NCBI GenBank assembly: GCA_949289155.1
Contig: CASEMX010000022.1
Coordinates: 1 to 44,196, forward strand
From: an uncultured Parabacteroides sp.
GTDB lineage: Bacteria; Bacteroidota; Bacteroidia; Bacteroidales; Tannerellaceae
Direction of reading: 5' to 3'
DNA length: 44,196 bases
The notes beneath the pieces are model-generated. The model searched no databases. It saw only the letters and a program-made list of their open reading frames with translations, and was not told the DNA's origin. Shown piece by piece: positions 43,266 through 44,196 of the stretch. Numbering within the stretch: the first letter of the stretch is position 1; each line of letters begins with the position of its first letter. Made by a program: the position numbers and the translations under genes.

Positions 43266-43531
43266 AATTGATATTTACTCCGATAGCCAAAGCTCATTGG
43301 GACTATTGGAAAAAGAATGACCCAAAGATTGCCCAGCGTATCAAAAGGCTTCTTGCTGATATATTGGAGCATCCTTATACCGGAATTGGAAAACCGGAAC
43401 CGCTGAAATATGAATTGGCAGGTAAATGGTCAAGACGTATCAATTCGGAACACTGGCTTGTCTATTCCGTAAATGGTAATCAAATTGAGATTTATGTCTT
43501 TTCTATGAAATATCATTATACGAAGAAATAA
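43262..43531 (+). CDS. yoeB: Toxin, Txe/YoeB family, with an active-site substitution
   Basis: An 89-residue ribosome-dependent mRNA endonuclease of the RelE superfamily. Compared by eye with E. coli YoeB, the general base E46 is present (GKPEPLK, same residue number), and the C-terminal MKYHY keeps the catalytic His and the Tyr. The catalytic Arg65 of E. coli is Trp here (SEHWLVYS, codon TGG at 43454-43456), one C-to-T change from CGG. WSRRIN and the rest of the fold are intact. The toxin may be weakened or inactive, or it may use another residue. Confidence 0.93.
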   Translation: MKLIFTPIAKAHWDYWKKNDPKIAQRIKRLLADILEHPYTGIGKPEPLKYELAGKWSRRINSEHWLVYSVNGNQIEIYVFSMKYHYTKK

Positions 43532-43635
43532 CCCCCTCCCATCCGTTAATTAACCCTAAAAGCAGACTGCCAACGCAACGTTTGGCTTGGCTTTTGTGTC
43601 ATTTCTTACAGTTAAATCAATAAAAAGAACGTGAT

Positions 43636-44064
43636 ATGAAAAAGTTTTTTATGTATGCTTTGTTGGTTCCGGCGTTGGCAGGGAGTTTGTTTGCTTGCTC
43701 CGGTTCGAAGACAGAGGCTAAACAGCTGGAAGGAAAGTGGAATGTAGTGGAAGTGAAGGGTGAAAAGGTGCAATCGGAGAACACGCCTTTCATGGAGTTC
43801 GATATGAAGGAGAACAAACTGCACGGAAATGCGGGCTGCAATATTTTCAATACTTCGGTGACGTTGGATAATAAGGATGCGTCGGCGCTGACGATTGCGC
43901 AGGCGGCAACGACGATGATGGCGTGCCCCGATATGGATTTGGAAACGAAAATCCTGCAGTCGATGAACGCTGTACGGGCTGTGAAAGCCGGAGCGAATGC
44001 TGACGAGATGCAGTTGGTCGATGCGGAAGGCAACGTGCTGCTGGTTTTGCAGAAGAGCAAATAA
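43636..44064 (+). CDS. META domain lipoprotein (HslJ-like)
   Basis: A 142-residue exported protein with a lipobox (GSLFAC, Cys 21). The META domain shows LEGKWNVVEVKGEKV, MEFDMKENKLHGNAGCNIFN and TTMMACPDMDLETKILQSMN; the GNAGCN and MMAC cysteines are the conserved pair of the family. HslJ-type proteins are linked to stress and novobiocin resistance in E. coli, but the function here is unknown. The start follows an AT-rich stretch without a clear promoter box. Confidence 0.93.
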   Translation: MKKFFMYALLVPALAGSLFACSGSKTEAKQLEGKWNVVEVKGEKVQSENTPFMEFDMKENKLHGNAGCNIFNTSVTLDNKDASALTIAQAATTMMACPDMDLETKILQSMNAVRAVKAGANADEMQLVDAEGNVLLVLQKSK

Positions 44065-44107
44065 GCGGACATATTAAAAATGAAGGAAGAAACGAGGATG
44101 TAAATTA

Positions 44108-44158
44108 AACTGTGTCAGCAAAGAATAAAATATTAACTTTGCTAACACAGTTTTTTTT
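44108..44158 (+). repeat. Perfect-stem hairpin at the window end
   Basis: AACTGTGTCAGCAAAG (44108-44123) and CTTTGCTAACACAGTT (44137-44152) pair over 16 bp with one mismatch, followed by six more T. It could be a terminator for the META gene, but it abuts the next start codon and may be the left end of an insertion sequence. Confidence 0.6.
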
Positions 44159-44196
44159 ATGAAAGAAGAATTTGATTTTGAGAGTATCAAGAACAA
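44159..44196 (+). CDS. Start of a possible IS256-family (mutator) transposase, cut by window end
   Basis: Only MKEEFDFESIKN is visible. It resembles, from memory, the N-terminus of Bacteroidales IS256-type transposases (M-K/R-E-E-F-D/N-F-E). The ATG follows the T run of the hairpin at 44108-44158 with no spacing, which fits an element end that blocks read-through. Too little sequence for a firm call. Confidence 0.4.
   Translation, partial: MKEEFDFESIKN

Noticed and set aside
1-44196. tRNA or rRNA genes
   Set aside because: No T-loop GGTTCGAATCC-type segment with a matching acceptor stem and no rRNA words were seen in the gaps.

Overview
The window is chromosomal DNA of a Bacteroidales bacterium that encodes type IX secretion (T9SS). 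It fits the Tannerellaceae/Parabacteroides or Porphyromonadaceae side of the order best, but I cannot fix a species. The grounds are the TAnnTTTG -7 promoter elements (with a TTTG -33 box at the best sites), the porQ-cmk-ispH-pfkA order, the DUF6242-DUF6089-uppS-bamA-ompH-ompH-murI block, a eukaryote-type (GT3) glycogen synthase, and proteins ending in a T9SS type A sorting domain.

Layout. 0.2-1.9 kb: a BspA-like leucine-rich-repeat surface protein split by a one-base frameshift. 2.0-4.4 kb: gdhA, convergent with ruvC and a DUF4286 gene. 4.4-8.7 kb: glycogen phosphorylase and glycogen synthase. 8.8-11.9 kb: a small unknown protein, a lysophospholipid acyltransferase, a nitrilase-family amidase, rnhB and a DUF4923 lipocalin-like protein. 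12.4-16.9 kb: a likely operon of a group B-like [FeFe] hydrogenase, a membrane NapH/NapG-like ferredoxin fusion and a Tat-targeted aldo/keto reductase lipoprotein with ferredoxin motifs. 17.4-22.2 kb: an ADP-ribosylglycohydrolase, then pfkA, ispH, cmk and porQ on the minus strand. 22.4-26.0 kb: a GH92 alpha-mannosidase and, divergently, ribD. 26.1-34.5 kb: the envelope block. 34.5-37.6 kb: YccF and M23 peptidase genes, divergent from a MATE transporter. 39.0-42.9 kb: a 1314-residue MBG-repeat surface protein with the same C-terminal modules as the 0.2-1.9 kb gene. 43.0-44.2 kb: a yefM-yoeB toxin-antitoxin pair, a META-domain lipoprotein, and the first codons of what may be an IS256-type transposase.

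The genes are mostly ordinary core genes; the unusual material is between them. Four of the five gaps longer than 300 bp carry at least one array of short palindromic units, mostly with a 40-46 bp period and each array with its own consensus: 12 units at 16.9 kb, 2 at 24.7 kb, 7 at 31.9 kb and 3 at 38.1 kb. The fifth gap (12.0 kb) and the 38.3 kb region carry two inverted copies of one ~180-bp hairpin-rich element. The gap before the 1314-residue gene also holds a ~180-nt near-complete inverted repeat with a third copy of one arm, so two alternative hairpins can form upstream of that gene. I know of no name for these arrays.

Other points: a Glu-to-Gln change at the expected catalytic acid of the GH92 enzyme; Trp in place of the catalytic Arg65 in YoeB; a TGTACA-type operator over the yefM promoter with the spacing known from E. 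coli; a Gly/Tyr-rich tract in BamA; and a cytidylate kinase whose C-terminus is encoded by an intergenic repeat. All assignments come from reading motifs; no database search or folding program was run.
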